A stretch of DNA of 5,235 nucleotides from a bacterium (lineage in GTDB: Bacteria; Verrucomicrobiota; Verrucomicrobiia; Limisphaerales; J093). The stretch is taken from contig JAJXTA010000279.1 in NCBI GenBank assembly GCA_021784265.1, forward strand, positions 1 to 5,235, given 5' to 3'. Below the pieces are notes generated by a model. That model was not told the DNA's origin. It did no database searches and saw nothing but the letters and a program-made list of their open reading frames with translations. Positions 5,067 to 5,235 of this stretch are shown piece after piece. Position 1 is the stretch's first letter. Each line of letters begins with the position of its first letter. Both the position numbers and the translations under genes were made by a program.

Positions 5067-5235
5067 ATGAAACCTGAATTCCTCCTCGCCGGGCTCGCCG
5101 GCGCCACCGTGGTGCTCGCCACCGGCTGCACCTCCGTCTCCGAGTCGGCTCGGAGCGCCACCCAGACCATCGTCACGGGCCACGAAGGCGGCGCCTATGC
5201 CCCCGTCAACACCACCAAGTACGACTTGGAGAACA
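5067..5235 (+). CDS. Third lipoprotein of the operon, N-terminal fragment (possibly YcfL-like)
   Basis: The first 56 codons are present and the gene runs off the right edge. The start ATG lies 17 bases after the preceding stop, again without a clear Shine-Dalgarno. The peptide begins MKPEFLLAGLAGATVVLATG and reaches a lipobox L-A-T-G-C at C21 with threonine at +2, predicting outer-membrane sorting. The mature start is polar, followed by VNTTKYDLEN. The combination of an LpoB-like gene, a COG3014-like gene and a small lipoprotein suggests the YcfL (DUF1425) family, which neighbours lpoB in E. coli, but the diagnostic domain lies beyond the window. Lipoprotein status is secure; the family is a guess from context. 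Confidence 0.75.
   Translation, partial: MKPEFLLAGLAGATVVLATGCTSVSESARSATQTIVTGHEGGAYAPVNTTKYDLEN

Overview
The window looks like chromosomal DNA from a GC-rich Gram-negative bacterium. Protein style suggests the phylum Verrucomicrobiota, perhaps an Opitutus-like lineage: the sugar transferase has a short soluble N-terminal segment instead of a WbaP-type membrane domain, Shine-Dalgarno sites are sparse, and three outer-membrane-type lipoproteins sit in a row. The taxonomic call is inference from protein style, not from a marker gene.

Left part (1-2575, all on the minus strand, read right to left): a small ribbon-helix-helix DNA-binding protein, then a monotopic sugar-1-phosphate transferase, a Gfo/Idh/MocA NAD-dependent sugar oxidoreductase, and the first 33 codons of a left-handed beta-helix (hexapeptide) acyltransferase that runs off the left edge. 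The last three form one operon: the gap between transferase and oxidoreductase is 47 bp, and the oxidoreductase stop overlaps the acyltransferase start as ATGA. Together they look like one end of a surface polysaccharide (O-antigen or exopolysaccharide) cluster. Oxidoreductase plus acyltransferase is the pairing used to make 3-acetamido sugars on a UDP-hexose (WlbA/WbpB then WlbB/WbpD); the sugar transferase would load the first sugar phosphate onto undecaprenyl phosphate.

Middle (2576-3247): a 672-bp divergent intergenic region. Next to the ribbon-helix-helix gene it carries a near-consensus sigma-54 (-24/-12) promoter motif on the minus strand. About 110-160 bp upstream of the predicted transcription start lies an AT-rich block with a 14/15-bp inverted repeat whose half-sites are 31 bp apart, the position expected for an enhancer-binding site. 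The rest is GC-rich, has several small hairpins and palindromes, and holds no convincing gene.

Right part (3248-5235, plus strand): a tight operon of three lipoproteins. They are an LpoB-like penicillin-binding-protein activator, a 388-residue lipoprotein resembling the COG3014 family (overlapping it by one base, TAATG), and the first 56 codons of a third lipoprotein, probably YcfL-like. This group is expected to act at the inner face of the outer membrane in peptidoglycan synthesis control, although only LpoB has an established role.

No mobile element, CRISPR array, tRNA or rRNA was seen. The most unusual item is the putative sigma-54 promoter with its paired palindromic upstream element in front of the ribbon-helix-helix gene. 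The coding content itself belongs to known families.
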